Virus record (IMG/VR): IMGVR_UViG_3300031539_000386 | Coordinates: 1-20,601 of that record | DNA from: a virus | Strand: one strand, 5' to 3' | Length of the DNA: 20,601 nt | Shown: piece after piece, positions 7,523 to 16,000 of the stretch | Position numbering within the stretch: the first letter of the stretch is position 1 | Layout: every line of letters starts with the position of its first letter | The notes under the pieces: generated by a model | What the model saw: only the letters and a program-made list of their open reading frames with translations | Database searches by the model: none | What the model was told of the DNA's origin: nothing | Position numbers and translations under genes: made by a program

Positions 7523-7553
7523 ACGGGAAGGGCAGCAATAGCGCTCTTCCCGT
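7523..7553 (+). other. Strong stem-loop between terminator and tail tube genes
   Basis: ACGGGAAGGGC (7523-7533) pairs with GCTCTTCCCGT (7543-7553) over eleven positions with a single G-T pair and a nine-base loop. It lies in the largest gap between genes of the tail cluster, before AGGAGG (7568-7573) of the tube gene. No run of T follows the stem, so an efficient intrinsic terminator is doubtful. Such hairpins ahead of very highly expressed structural genes may protect or process the mRNA; this is inference. Confidence 0.55.
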
Positions 7554-7578
7554 AAGCCCAAAATTTTAGGAGGCAAAA

Positions 7579-8136
7579 ATGCCATCTTTACCAATCGGTG
7601 ATTTAGGTCCTGGCGAAGTCGTGTGGGGCTACGGAGAAAGTGGAGCTCTCAATCTCGGTCCGTCCCTTGGTGGGATAACCCTGAGAATGGACACTACTGT
7701 TCATGATATCAAGACGGATCAGGCTGGAGACGCCGCTGTTGATGCCGCCTTCGGTGGCTCGACTATGGAGCTTGAGGTCATGATGACGCGCTCAACACTC
7801 ATTCAGTTAAACGAGGTTCTTTTGGCTGGAGGCGTAGTTGCATCTGGAGACCACAGTTACATTAAGCTCCTGAATCAGATCGGATGCTCTATGTACGACT
7901 TGGCCAAAGCGCTCGTGATCAAGCCCTACTGCGGAAACGAGATTTCTGACGACCCCGCAGAGTGGATCGAGATTTACAAGTGCTATCCGATTCCGGCGTT
8001 CGACCTGTCCTACACGCCAGACACACAGCGCGTGTTTCCGATCAAGTTCAAGGTATTCGTTTCTCAGGAAAGCGGACAGGAAGGCGAATTCGGGACACTC
8101 GGCATGGAATCTGGCTCAACTGAATTCGGTATCTAA
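7579..8136 (+). CDS. Major tail (tube) protein
   Basis: This 185-residue beta-rich protein has the strongest ribosome binding site in the window (AGGAGG at 7568-7573, five bases before ATG), as expected for an abundant tail protein. It opens PSLPIGDLGPGEVVWGYG, continues THDIKTDQAGDAAVDAAFGGSTMELEVMMTR-like (DQ.G..P/AVD...GG....E.) and ends FPIKFKVFVSQESGQEGEFGTLG. The motif 'D.aG..avD....G..v.....m...' is typical of siphophage tube proteins. They polymerise as stacked hexameric rings around the tape measure. The gene lies directly before the chaperone pair and tape measure, the canonical location. I see no Ig-like extra domain. Confidence 0.85.
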   Translation: MPSLPIGDLGPGEVVWGYGESGALNLGPSLGGITLRMDTTVHDIKTDQAGDAAVDAAFGGSTMELEVMMTRSTLIQLNEVLLAGGVVASGDHSYIKLLNQIGCSMYDLAKALVIKPYCGNEISDDPAEWIEIYKCYPIPAFDLSYTPDTQRVFPIKFKVFVSQESGQEGEFGTLGMESGSTEFGI

Positions 8137-8152
8137 TCCAGGATAGGATGAA

Positions 8153-8470
8153 ATGCCAAAACTAAAGATTGACACGAGTCTATTCGAGCCAATCGAAATC
8201 GAAATTGACGGGACTGTTTACGAATCGAAGCGCCTTACCAGGAATATCTTTCTGGAAATTGAAAGACTTACTAGTGCGGCTGAAGGTGGGAACATTGAGG
8301 CTGGTTACAAAATACTGGAGTTGCTGCTGGGGGAGAAGTGCGTAAAGGTGATTTCAAACCTAGACATTTCCATCGTCAACAAAATCACGAAATTCATCAC
8401 TGACAACGCATCAACCGTGGGGCAAGAAGAAAAAAACGGGCCAACGCCTGGGGACAAAGATTCGCAATAA
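8153..8470 (+). CDS. Tail assembly chaperone, short form (gpG-like)
   Basis: The 105-residue product begins MPKLKIDTSLFEPIEIEIDGTVYESKRL after an AGGATAGGA ribosome binding site. It is mixed alpha/beta with a helical core (FLEIERLTSAAEGGNIEAGYKILELLLG, then ISIVNKITKFITDNAS) and a polar tail. It sits between tube and tape measure genes, where lambda G and its relatives lie. In these phages the short protein and a longer frameshifted form bind the tape measure and recruit tube subunits; neither stays in the mature tail. The gene contains the slippery sequence at 8431-8437, so about the last ten residues are replaced in the frameshift product. Confidence 0.8.
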   Translation: MPKLKIDTSLFEPIEIEIDGTVYESKRLTRNIFLEIERLTSAAEGGNIEAGYKILELLLGEKCVKVISNLDISIVNKITKFITDNASTVGQEEKNGPTPGDKDSQ

Positions 8471-8781
8471 TTGCGAGTGAGTTTCCAGGTCTATTTCGAT
8501 TTCCTGACTTACTGGTGCTCGATTTAAGAGACCAAGAGTTCTGGCTTAAAGAAGCTGGGCGGAAGTCTCTGATGAGAAGGCTAGAGCTCTATCAGGCCGC
8601 GCTATTGCCGAACAGGGAGACAAAGGTTATTCAGCAAGAAATGGACAAACTGAGGGTGCAAATTTTTGAGGCAAACCATGATGGCGAGATAGAGGAGAGA
8701 GAGCGGCAATACGCAGAAAAGGTGTCTAAGGGTTTGCATAAAGCCCCAAGGAAGAAAAAGAAGGTGGTAGGAAATGGCTAA
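8153..8781 (+). CDS. Tail assembly chaperone, -1 frameshift fusion (gpGT-like), join 8153..8437 and 8437..8781
   Basis: Frame 1 is open without a stop from 8404 through the TAA at 8779-8781, overlapping the short chaperone gene. A -1 slip at A AAA AAC (8431-8437) would join residues 1-95 of the short form to 114 further residues, giving 209 residues. The extension reads RANAWGQRFAIIASEFP, then GLFRFPDLLVLDLRDQEFW, then a charged helical part ending RKKKKVVGNG. Read alone, the extension has only a GTG at 8515 without any ribosome binding site, which argues against an independent gene. The end overlaps the tape measure start (8774) by eight bases, as in most siphophages with a G/GT pair. Confidence 0.85.
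8431..8437 (+). promoter_or_regulatory. Programmed -1 ribosomal frameshift slippery site A AAA AAC
   Basis: In the frame of the short chaperone the codons read GAA GAA AAA AAC GGG, so the heptamer A_AAA_AAC fits the X_XXY_YYZ rule. Both tRNAs can re-pair one base back as AAA AAA, and the next codon becomes CGG in frame 1. Frame 1 is open from 8404 to 8781, so the shift yields a long fusion. Confidence 0.85.
8460..8478 (+). promoter_or_regulatory. Stem-loop downstream of slippery site, enclosing the 0-frame stop codon
   Basis: TCGCAA (8462-8467) pairs perfectly with TTGCGA (8471-8476), and flanking A-T and T-G pairs extend the stem to eight. The three-base loop is TAA, the stop codon of the short chaperone. 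The stem begins 22 bases after the slippery heptamer, further than the usual 5-9 base spacer, so its stimulatory role is unproven. Confidence 0.4.
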
Positions 8782-11692
8782 TTTTGGAGGCGGGTTCGTA
8801 GCCGGGTCAATTGTCGGAAAGCTTTTACTTGATAAAAGCGGGTGGAATCAGTCTATCCGTGATGTCGATAAGGACAAAAATAAGCTAAAGGGTACTGTTG
8901 GCCAAATTGGCTCTTCTTTCATGAAGATGTCAAAGATCATCCTTTTGGCAGGAGCCGGGGCTACCAGCGCACTTGTAGCGATGACGAAAAAGACAGCCAC
9001 CGCCGGGGATGAGATTGCAAAGCTATCCAAAAGGGTCGGAATATCCGCAGAAACATTATCTGGTTATGGCCATGCCGCAAAGCTTGGGGGATCATCTTTA
9101 GAGGGATTCGCCGCTGGAGCTCGCCGCCTGTCTTCGGCCATGATGGATACCCAGAACGGTCTCCTGGAGTCAAAGCGTGCGTTTGATTCACTTGGCATAT
9201 CTGTTGCAGATTCAACTGGTCAATTAAGGCCGATGGATGACGTGCTCATGGAGGTTGCCGACAGATTCTCCGAAATGGCAGACGGGACAGCTAAGGCCGC
9301 GCTATCGCAGGATATATTTGGCCGGTCTGGAATGGCTCTTATCCCCATGTTAAACGAAGGCTCTGAGGGACTGAAGCGGCACAGGGAAGAGGCAGAACGA
9401 CTCGGCATTGTTTTTACCGACAAGGCGGCAAAGGCTTCCGAGGAGTTTAATGACAGTATGACCAGGCTGAAAGCTAGCGTGGAGGGAACCTCAAGAGCGT
9501 TGGCCATAGAACTGATGCCAATTATGACTGATATCACGAACCGACTTACCAACTTTATGGTCTCCGTCAAGGATGCAATTACAAAGAACGCCCAAGGAAT
9601 CGCCACGGGTGTATTACAGGCTTTTAAAATAGTGGTTCAAGCTATTGAGGGTGTGATGCTTGCCTTTAATGCCTTGAAGTTGGCTGTCTTTAAAGTAGGC
9701 GAAGCTATAGCGCAAGCCCTCGTAAAACGCTTAATCCCCATTGCTGTCGTTGTGGATGCTCTGGCCAAGAAATTTAGCATACTCAAGGGAACAAGCGATG
9801 CTCTATTTGAGGCGATTAAGAACCTCGTTTGGATCGGGGTGGAGTACCAGGAACAGTCTGATAAATCCCTTGAAACCATGTCCGACATAGTGGGTACATT
9901 TGAAAAACTGCTGGAAGCTGTGGGCAAAATTGGGGATGAGTTCAGTGGAACCGGAAAGAAGATAGGTAAAGATTTTGTCCCAACTCTGGGAACAGTCAAA
10001 AAAACATTAGAGGAAACCGAAGTTTTAATCGCTAAGGATTTTAGTTATGCACTTAAACATGCAACGACATATCTGATCAGGGTACGAGATTATACTGGAA
10101 AATTAAATCGGGAGTTGGAGCTTTCGCGAGAGCATTTCAGAAGGCTTGCCGAAGTCATGGAAACTGATGCGAGTGCGGCATTCTTAACATTTTACAACAC
10201 CCTCCAGCTTGGGCTTAATCTCCTGTTTATGACGCGGGGTGGGCCGAGTTTCCCATTCTTTAAAAGGATAGAGAAGGGAATATTTGATGTGCAGGAACTC
10301 TGGAAAAATATGAATCAGCAGATTGAGGCTGAATGGATACGGGGGATATCCAAACTTGTCACAGCATTTAGCTCATTTCGGGACGCCTTGGCGGGGATAG
10401 CCCAAAACATCCTTACCATATTCGGTGACACTATCGGCATGATTGTTGTGGCATGGGTTAAGGGAACCATTACGATGCAGGCGGCTGTTGAAGGCATCAA
10501 AATGGCGTTGAAAGCTCTTGCTGTTTTTATCATGGTGGACTGGACAAAGAAATTTTTAACATGGGTGGGTATATTAAAGGAGAAAGTTGACCCAGCAATC
10601 CAAGCAATTTTAGACAAGCTGGAAAAAGCAAGGGAAGAAGGAGAGAAGATTTGGGAGCTTATCAATAAGATCCAGCTCAAGCAGGGTGATGGTGGGACGC
10701 CACGAAGGAGCGATAAAACAAGGCAGGGAGAAGACTATAATGACTGGCTAAGGGGAGATTTGGGACAATATATCAGCAAGATTCCTGCGGGACTCAAGTC
10801 TATGATTGAATTCCAAAAGAGTCCGCAAGCCCTTATGCGGATTGGGAGAATTGCAAGGGCAAGTATAGGCATGATGATTAGCCAGGGTTACACGCTTTTT
10901 CAGGCATTAACGGCGCTCAAGGAACCTCTGACCATGCTCCGAGATAAGTATCTGGAGTTGGGGAGGTCGGCCCCTGCGGCTCTTCAACCGATGCTCGACA
11001 TGATAGAGAAGATGGAAAAGCGGCCCAAGCTGTTTGAAGCCATGAGTGGGCTTATGGACGTATTTAACGCCTTCGTTAAATCAGGCTGGATGACCCAAAG
11101 CCTGTTTAAAGATTTAACGGCCGGTGCGCAGGGTTTCGTTAGGCAAATTCTAGGCGTAACGGGAAACCTGAGAAAAGCCATAGGAGACCTTGGCAGTCTT
11201 TCTAAAGAACAGATTATGATGCTTGCCCCAATACTTGTCCCCTTCCTTGAAGCTGCTCAGAAGTTTGGCCTAAAGCTTCCCGCGTGGATTGCAGACCTGG
11301 CAAAAAAGGCTGGCATTAAAATCGAGGAACAGCCAATAGCGAAAGTTCCAGGACTCCTTGAGGATATCCACAAAAGGCTTTTCAATCAAGCAACGCGAAT
11401 AGTTCTAGCCATACGAGGCCTTGGTGCAAAATTCGAGAAAGCCCTGGGAAACATCCCCTCTGGCGCTGGCGGGCTTGATATGTACTCTGGTGATCAGGGT
11501 GGGCTAGTCCGCTATCATCCAAGAGAGCAGGTCTCAATTACCCCCGGTTCTTTCAACATACAAATGGAGTCAACCCCCATTATCGTCAAGATAGGCGAAA
11601 GGGAGATATTCAACGTTGTGGCCAAGCATAGCGTGAAGCAGGGAAAGCGGGGCCGATTTAAGGTATCGACCAGATCGTTGGTGGAAGCATAA
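8774..11692 (+). CDS. Tail tape measure protein
   Basis: At 972 residues this is the longest helical protein here, directly after the chaperone pair with an eight-base overlap. It starts MANFGGGFVAGSIVGKLLLDKSGWNQSIRDVD. A hydrophobic segment at about 54-70 (IILLAGAGATSALVAM) follows. The next part is typical of tape measures: TATAGDEIAKLSKRVGISAETLSGYGHAAKLGGSSLEGF, then RAFDSLGISV, then DIFGRSGMALIPMLNEGSEGL. Another hydrophobic helical region lies near 565-600 (MALKALAVFIMVDW). The C terminus is beta-rich (SFNIQMESTPIIVKIGEREIFNVV), probably the tip-binding end. At roughly 0.15 nm per residue, a known rule of thumb, the tail would be about 145 nm. I see no lysozyme or peptidase motif inside it. 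Confidence 0.9.
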   Translation: MANFGGGFVAGSIVGKLLLDKSGWNQSIRDVDKDKNKLKGTVGQIGSSFMKMSKIILLAGAGATSALVAMTKKTATAGDEIAKLSKRVGISAETLSGYGHAAKLGGSSLEGFAAGARRLSSAMMDTQNGLLESKRAFDSLGISVADSTGQLRPMDDVLMEVADRFSEMADGTAKAALSQDIFGRSGMALIPMLNEGSEGLKRHREEAERLGIVFTDKAAKASEEFNDSMTRLKASVEGTSRALAIELMPIMTDITNRLTNFMVSVKDAITKNAQGIATGVLQAFKIVVQAIEGVMLAFNALKLAVFKVGEAIAQALVKRLIPIAVVVDALAKKFSILKGTSDALFEAIKNLVWIGVEYQEQSDKSLETMSDIVGTFEKLLEAVGKIGDEFSGTGKKIGKDFVPTLGTVKKTLEETEVLIAKDFSYALKHATTYLIRVRDYTGKLNRELELSREHFRRLAEVMETDASAAFLTFYNTLQLGLNLLFMTRGGPSFPFFKRIEKGIFDVQELWKNMNQQIEAEWIRGISKLVTAFSSFRDALAGIAQNILTIFGDTIGMIVVAWVKGTITMQAAVEGIKMALKALAVFIMVDWTKKFLTWVGILKEKVDPAIQAILDKLEKAREEGEKIWELINKIQLKQGDGGTPRRSDKTRQGEDYNDWLRGDLGQYISKIPAGLKSMIEFQKSPQALMRIGRIARASIGMMISQGYTLFQALTALKEPLTMLRDKYLELGRSAPAALQPMLDMIEKMEKRPKLFEAMSGLMDVFNAFVKSGWMTQSLFKDLTAGAQGFVRQILGVTGNLRKAIGDLGSLSKEQIMMLAPILVPFLEAAQKFGLKLPAWIADLAKKAGIKIEEQPIAKVPGLLEDIHKRLFNQATRIVLAIRGLGAKFEKALGNIPSGAGGLDMYSGDQGGLVRYHPREQVSITPGSFNIQMESTPIIVKIGEREIFNVVAKHSVKQGKRGRFKVSTRSLVEA

Positions 11693-11693
11693 A

Positions 11694-12800
11694 ATGGATA
11701 CATTTAAGTTTTTCTATGACAACTTATGGCGTCAGTATACGATAACCGCAACCTCCGAGCATGAGAATTTCCCAATAGAAAAAACACAGCACAGGGATTT
11801 TAACAAACAATGCCGTTCTCAACATGGCGCAGGCTCGGGATGGGGGAATTTCACGATTGCATCAGCAGTTAATGACCGTCTGGACTTTGAAGATAATGGG
11901 ACAACAACTAGGGTTGCCTCCCTTACCCCAGGCGATTATACGGCTGATGAATTAGCCGCCCACATTGAGACGCAAATGGAGGCCTCGGGTACGGCTGATA
12001 CTTTTACAGTCGTATATCTTGAGTTATCCAATAAATTCAAGATAACGGATGATGCAGGGACGTTCGAACTCCTTTGGAATAGCGGGGCGAATAAAACCCG
12101 GTCTATAGCCGATACGATAGGCTTTGACGATTCGGCAGATGATACCGGGGCATCTAATTATACGGCTGATGAGCTGCGGATTCACTCTGAGGAAAGGCAC
12201 ACTACAGACCTGCTTGTCTCAACTGATATCAATGCCATGATTATCAGGGGGCATAATTTCCAATCTACAGCAACGGTTGAGGCGATATTCTCAACTGATG
12301 CCTGGACAACGATAGCGGAGGCCATAGCCTTTACGATCCAGGATAAGATACTTGTCCTCCAATGGGATACCCCAAAGGAATATAGGTATGTGGGATACAG
12401 GATAAAGGATGTTGATAATCCCTATCTCTATGTGGCTGTTGGCGTGCCGTATGTCGGAGGTCAGTTTCAGCCAGATATTAGTTTTACGTCTGATGGTGAT
12501 GTCAACCGGATCGATCCTAGTATTATTCAGGCCTCCGAGTTCGGCCAGGAGTCAAGCATACAGCTAGACCATTTCGATGTTCTTTCATATTCGTTTTATG
12601 TAAATAGCCTGGCCCAGAAAGATTTGTTTGACGCCGTATTTGATGAGGTGGGCTATTCAAAGTCGCTTTTCGTTTGTGAGGATCCCGACCTACCGTTAAG
12701 CACCACAAGATATGTGGCCATAAACGGCTGGCGCTGGACTCCCATAAAACGATCAATCCCATTATGGACTCTATCAATAGAGTTTAGAGAGCAGAGGTAA
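11694..12800 (+). CDS. Distal tail / baseplate protein with inserted 'YTADEL' domain
   Basis: The product is 368 residues, starting one base after the tape measure stop. The first 50 residues (FKFFYDNLWRQYTITATSEHENFPIEKTQHRDF) lead into an inserted domain at about 54-165 (VNDRLDFEDN...TRVASLTPGDYTADELAAHIETQM...TIGFDDSADDTG). That domain is a recurrent small module in phage proteins. After it, HTTDLLVSTDINAMIIRGHNFQSTATVEAIFSTDAW continues a beta-sandwich that was interrupted by the insertion, and the C terminus (ATRYVAINGWRWTP-like, then PLWTLSIEFREQR) is beta-rich. The position between tape measure and hub suits a Dit-like or first tip protein. This is supported by order more than by sequence, and an adhesin role is possible. 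Confidence 0.6.
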   Translation: MDTFKFFYDNLWRQYTITATSEHENFPIEKTQHRDFNKQCRSQHGAGSGWGNFTIASAVNDRLDFEDNGTTTRVASLTPGDYTADELAAHIETQMEASGTADTFTVVYLELSNKFKITDDAGTFELLWNSGANKTRSIADTIGFDDSADDTGASNYTADELRIHSEERHTTDLLVSTDINAMIIRGHNFQSTATVEAIFSTDAWTTIAEAIAFTIQDKILVLQWDTPKEYRYVGYRIKDVDNPYLYVAVGVPYVGGQFQPDISFTSDGDVNRIDPSIIQASEFGQESSIQLDHFDVLSYSFYVNSLAQKDLFDAVFDEVGYSKSLFVCEDPDLPLSTTRYVAINGWRWTPIKRSIPLWTLSIEFREQR

Positions 12801-12802
12801 TT

Positions 12803-13093
12803 ATGGCTAAGACAAAAATGAAACATCCGGTAAGGCTTAGAAGTAATAGCAAGCTTAATAAAACACTTAAAGCCCTAACCGAACAACAGAAGGATAGAGA
12901 TGCTTTAAGGAAAGAGCTTTTTAAAATGGCAAAGAAAGCTCTTAATGAGGAGTTTGGCACATTTGATGAAACCTTTAAGGCTATGCTGATCGAGCATCAA
13001 GTGATGAAAAAGCTGGTTATGGATAGACTTGGGGTCACGCTTGAAGAGTGGAATAAAACATATATCGAAATAAAGGAAGCACAGAAGAAATAA
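12803..13093 (+). CDS. Small lysine-rich helical protein, unknown function
   Basis: This is a 96-residue ORF with ATG at 12803, two bases after the preceding stop, and AGAGG upstream. About a quarter of the residues are lysine or arginine, and nearly all of the chain is predicted helical (LKALTEQQKDRDALRKELFKMAKKALNEEFG, then TFDETFKAMLIEHQVMKKLVMDRLGVTLEEW). There is no membrane segment or cysteine. The next start codon follows its stop immediately. I do not recognise the family. Its place between distal-tail and hub genes suggests a tail-tip assembly or coupling factor. Confidence 0.65.
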   Translation: MAKTKMKHPVRLRSNSKLNKTLKALTEQQKDRDALRKELFKMAKKALNEEFGTFDETFKAMLIEHQVMKKLVMDRLGVTLEEWNKTYIEIKEAQKK

Positions 13094-16000
13094 ATGGCAC
13101 AATACTATTGCAATCCGGCAGCCGATCCTTTAGGAGACGGCACCACCCAGGCCTTAACTGGGCCTAACTGCGCCTGGGATGAATTAGCCGACATCAACGC
13201 CTATCAGGGTAGCCTAAATCCCGGGGATATAGTTTCGCTGGTCAAGGGAGGCGAATGGCGGGAGACCCTTGTTATAACGGCAAGTGGAGGGGGCGCTGGC
13301 ACCCATGTCACATATAACGCCTATGGCGCCGGGGATGATCCCATAATAAACGGTTCCTCTCTGGAGACGGTTTGGGCTCATACCACAGGATATATTTACG
13401 AAAAGACATTTGCCAACAGGCCGATGGTTGTTGTTGAGGATGACACGTTCCTCACTTTCAGACATTGGGCTGGAAGCGTCGCGGCCACATTCGCGGGAGC
13501 TACCCAGGGGTGCTGGACAGAGGACGGCGTAAATACTGCCTATGTTTGGTGTACTGACGATGCCGACCCCGATACTCATACGATGGAAGTGGCGGCCAAG
13601 ACGGGAAACGATAGATATGGAATCTATGGTTTAAATATTAGCTACGTCACAATAGAGAACCTGAAGATTAAGTATGTAACTCTTAATGGTATCCGTATCC
13701 TAGTAAATACGGGAACAGAAACGGATGTTCATCTAGAGAGTGTAGAGATATACAATACTGGTGGAAGTGGGATAGAGTGTGGTGTATCTGGAGCTACTTC
13801 GTGGAATCAGCTCACCGCTGTTACTGTTGATGGATGCACGGTTCATTATAGTCGTAGACATGGAATTATCTTTGCACCGTCTTGCTCAAATGGAGAGATT
13901 AAGAATAACGTAACTCATCATTGTGGATGGGGCGGTACCGGAGTAGGAACTTCTGGGGGACATAATATAAGCCTCTGGAGTGGCAGTTCTTCTACTAATC
14001 CACGAAACAATATCATTGAATACAATACTTCATATAACTGCTTTGAGTCATCTGACGGTTCAGAGGGAACGGGTATCCATGCTGATGATAATACCCAGAA
14101 TTGTACTTTTCGTTATAACATCTCATATAACAACGAAGGATCAGGCTTTTATGATAACGGTTTGAGTGGGAATAAGTGGCACTACCTCATTAGCTATAAT
14201 AATGGTCAGGGAACCCAAAGCCTTTTCAGGGGCGGCCTAACAATTTCATCCGGCAATGGGACTGAGGTTTATAACTGCGTTTTCTACGGCAACTCTCCAG
14301 TAGGAATAGGTCATTATGGGACATCTGTAGGCTATACCCTGAAAAACAACATCCTCTGCCAGAATTCCGTTTATGAGATCAGGTACGGTGTCAACGGACA
14401 GATTGGGCTCGTATCCAATTACAACTGCGTTTATCATCCTGCGGGCGGCAGTTATATGTATGCCGGGTCTAGTAAAGCCTGGGCCGCATGGCAGGCTCTA
14501 GGTTATGATGCCAATTCTATAACCTCTGACCCAAAACTTGTAAATCCTGCTGCGGGTGGGGCTGACAATTTCAAACTTCAATCAGATTCTCCATGCCTAG
14601 ATATAGGGAATGACGTAAGCCTTACGGAAGACTATTGGGGCAATCCTGTTCCTGTCGGGGATGGCGTTGATATAGGCGCTCATGAGTATCCGGCCTCGGG
14701 CGCAGGGGAAGCTATTTATTATGTAGACCCGAATTCGGCGGGGGGAGACGGGACCACTCCAGCGCTTACCGGAGCCAATGCTGCATGGACGGAACTATCC
14801 GACATAACCGGCCTGGTAGCCGGGGATTTTGTTTTACTGAGGAGGGACGAGGTTCATGCGGGGAGCATAACCGTTCCCGTAGATGGTGGAAGCGGATCGA
14901 TTTTAACATTTGGCGCGTACGGCTCTGGGGCAAAGCCTATTATTGATACAGGGGGCGGTGCGCAAACTACTTGGGTAGTGGCTGATGATGTTGTAGCTGA
15001 CACTATGATAGTAAATGGGAAGTTCACGGTCAATACAGATAATTGGCTGGCAGGTGGGGCAGGTTCAAGCATAGCTTGTGTTCTTCCTGATCCTGTACAG
15101 GATGGAAACTGCCTTGAAACGACAACGGGTACAGGCAATTCTACTGCTCAGTCTGATAATATAACAAAAGGAGTTACCCCTGGAGATAAAGTATCAATTA
15201 ACATCTATGTGAAACAAGGTACAGAATCAACATGGAAACTTCTTGTTTGGGATGTGACCAATGCTGCCTGGATTGACTTGGGAACTCCAGCAGAGGCTAC
15301 GGCTGCTTGGGTAAAGAATGCACTTGGGCCATTTACATATCCTGCTCTTTGTGAGTCAATTTTTATTAGGCTTCAGCAGACAAGAGTCGATACCGGAACT
15401 ACTCTTTATTTTGATGAGATTGCTGTCTATAATCCAGCGATATTCAAGAAAACAATAGATCCAGTTCCTTCTGTGCTGAATGAGGATGGTACCCCACTTT
15501 CTTACGTTCCGTGGGATACGGATACGCCTACGACATTTGAGGGGCGGGGCTCTGGGGTTTGGTCGTACAACGGGACAACCGTTTATGTGAGATGCACGGA
15601 TGACGCAGATCCCGACACCCACACCATGACGACAACGGGGCCATACGGCATTGACGGAAACGGTAAGGATTATATTAAGGTTGAAAATATCGATGTAATT
15701 GGCGCCTCGGTAGCCAATATCCTGCTTGATGGAACCGATTGCGAACTGGATGGAATAACAGCCAGAGATGGAGTAGCTATCGGAGTTTTGGTCACAGGGA
15801 ACACCAATATTATCCATGACAGCACGATTAAGGACAATGGTGGGGATGGCCTGTCAATCTCGGGTGACAGCGTTGACTATTATCTGAATCTCATCTACGG
15901 AAACGGGGATGGCGGGGCCATCATCTCGGGTGATTCGGGCGAAGGCTATTATAATAAAATCTACAGCAACACAGGAATCGGCCTCGAGATAAGCGGAGCA

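Noticed and set aside
3105-7553. The two intergenic hairpins as intrinsic terminators
   Set aside because: Neither is followed by a T-tract, and essential structural genes lie directly downstream.
8515-8781. Independent 88-residue gene from GTG 8515
   Set aside because: There is no ribosome binding site, and the frame is open well upstream into the slippery site; the frameshift extension explains it better.
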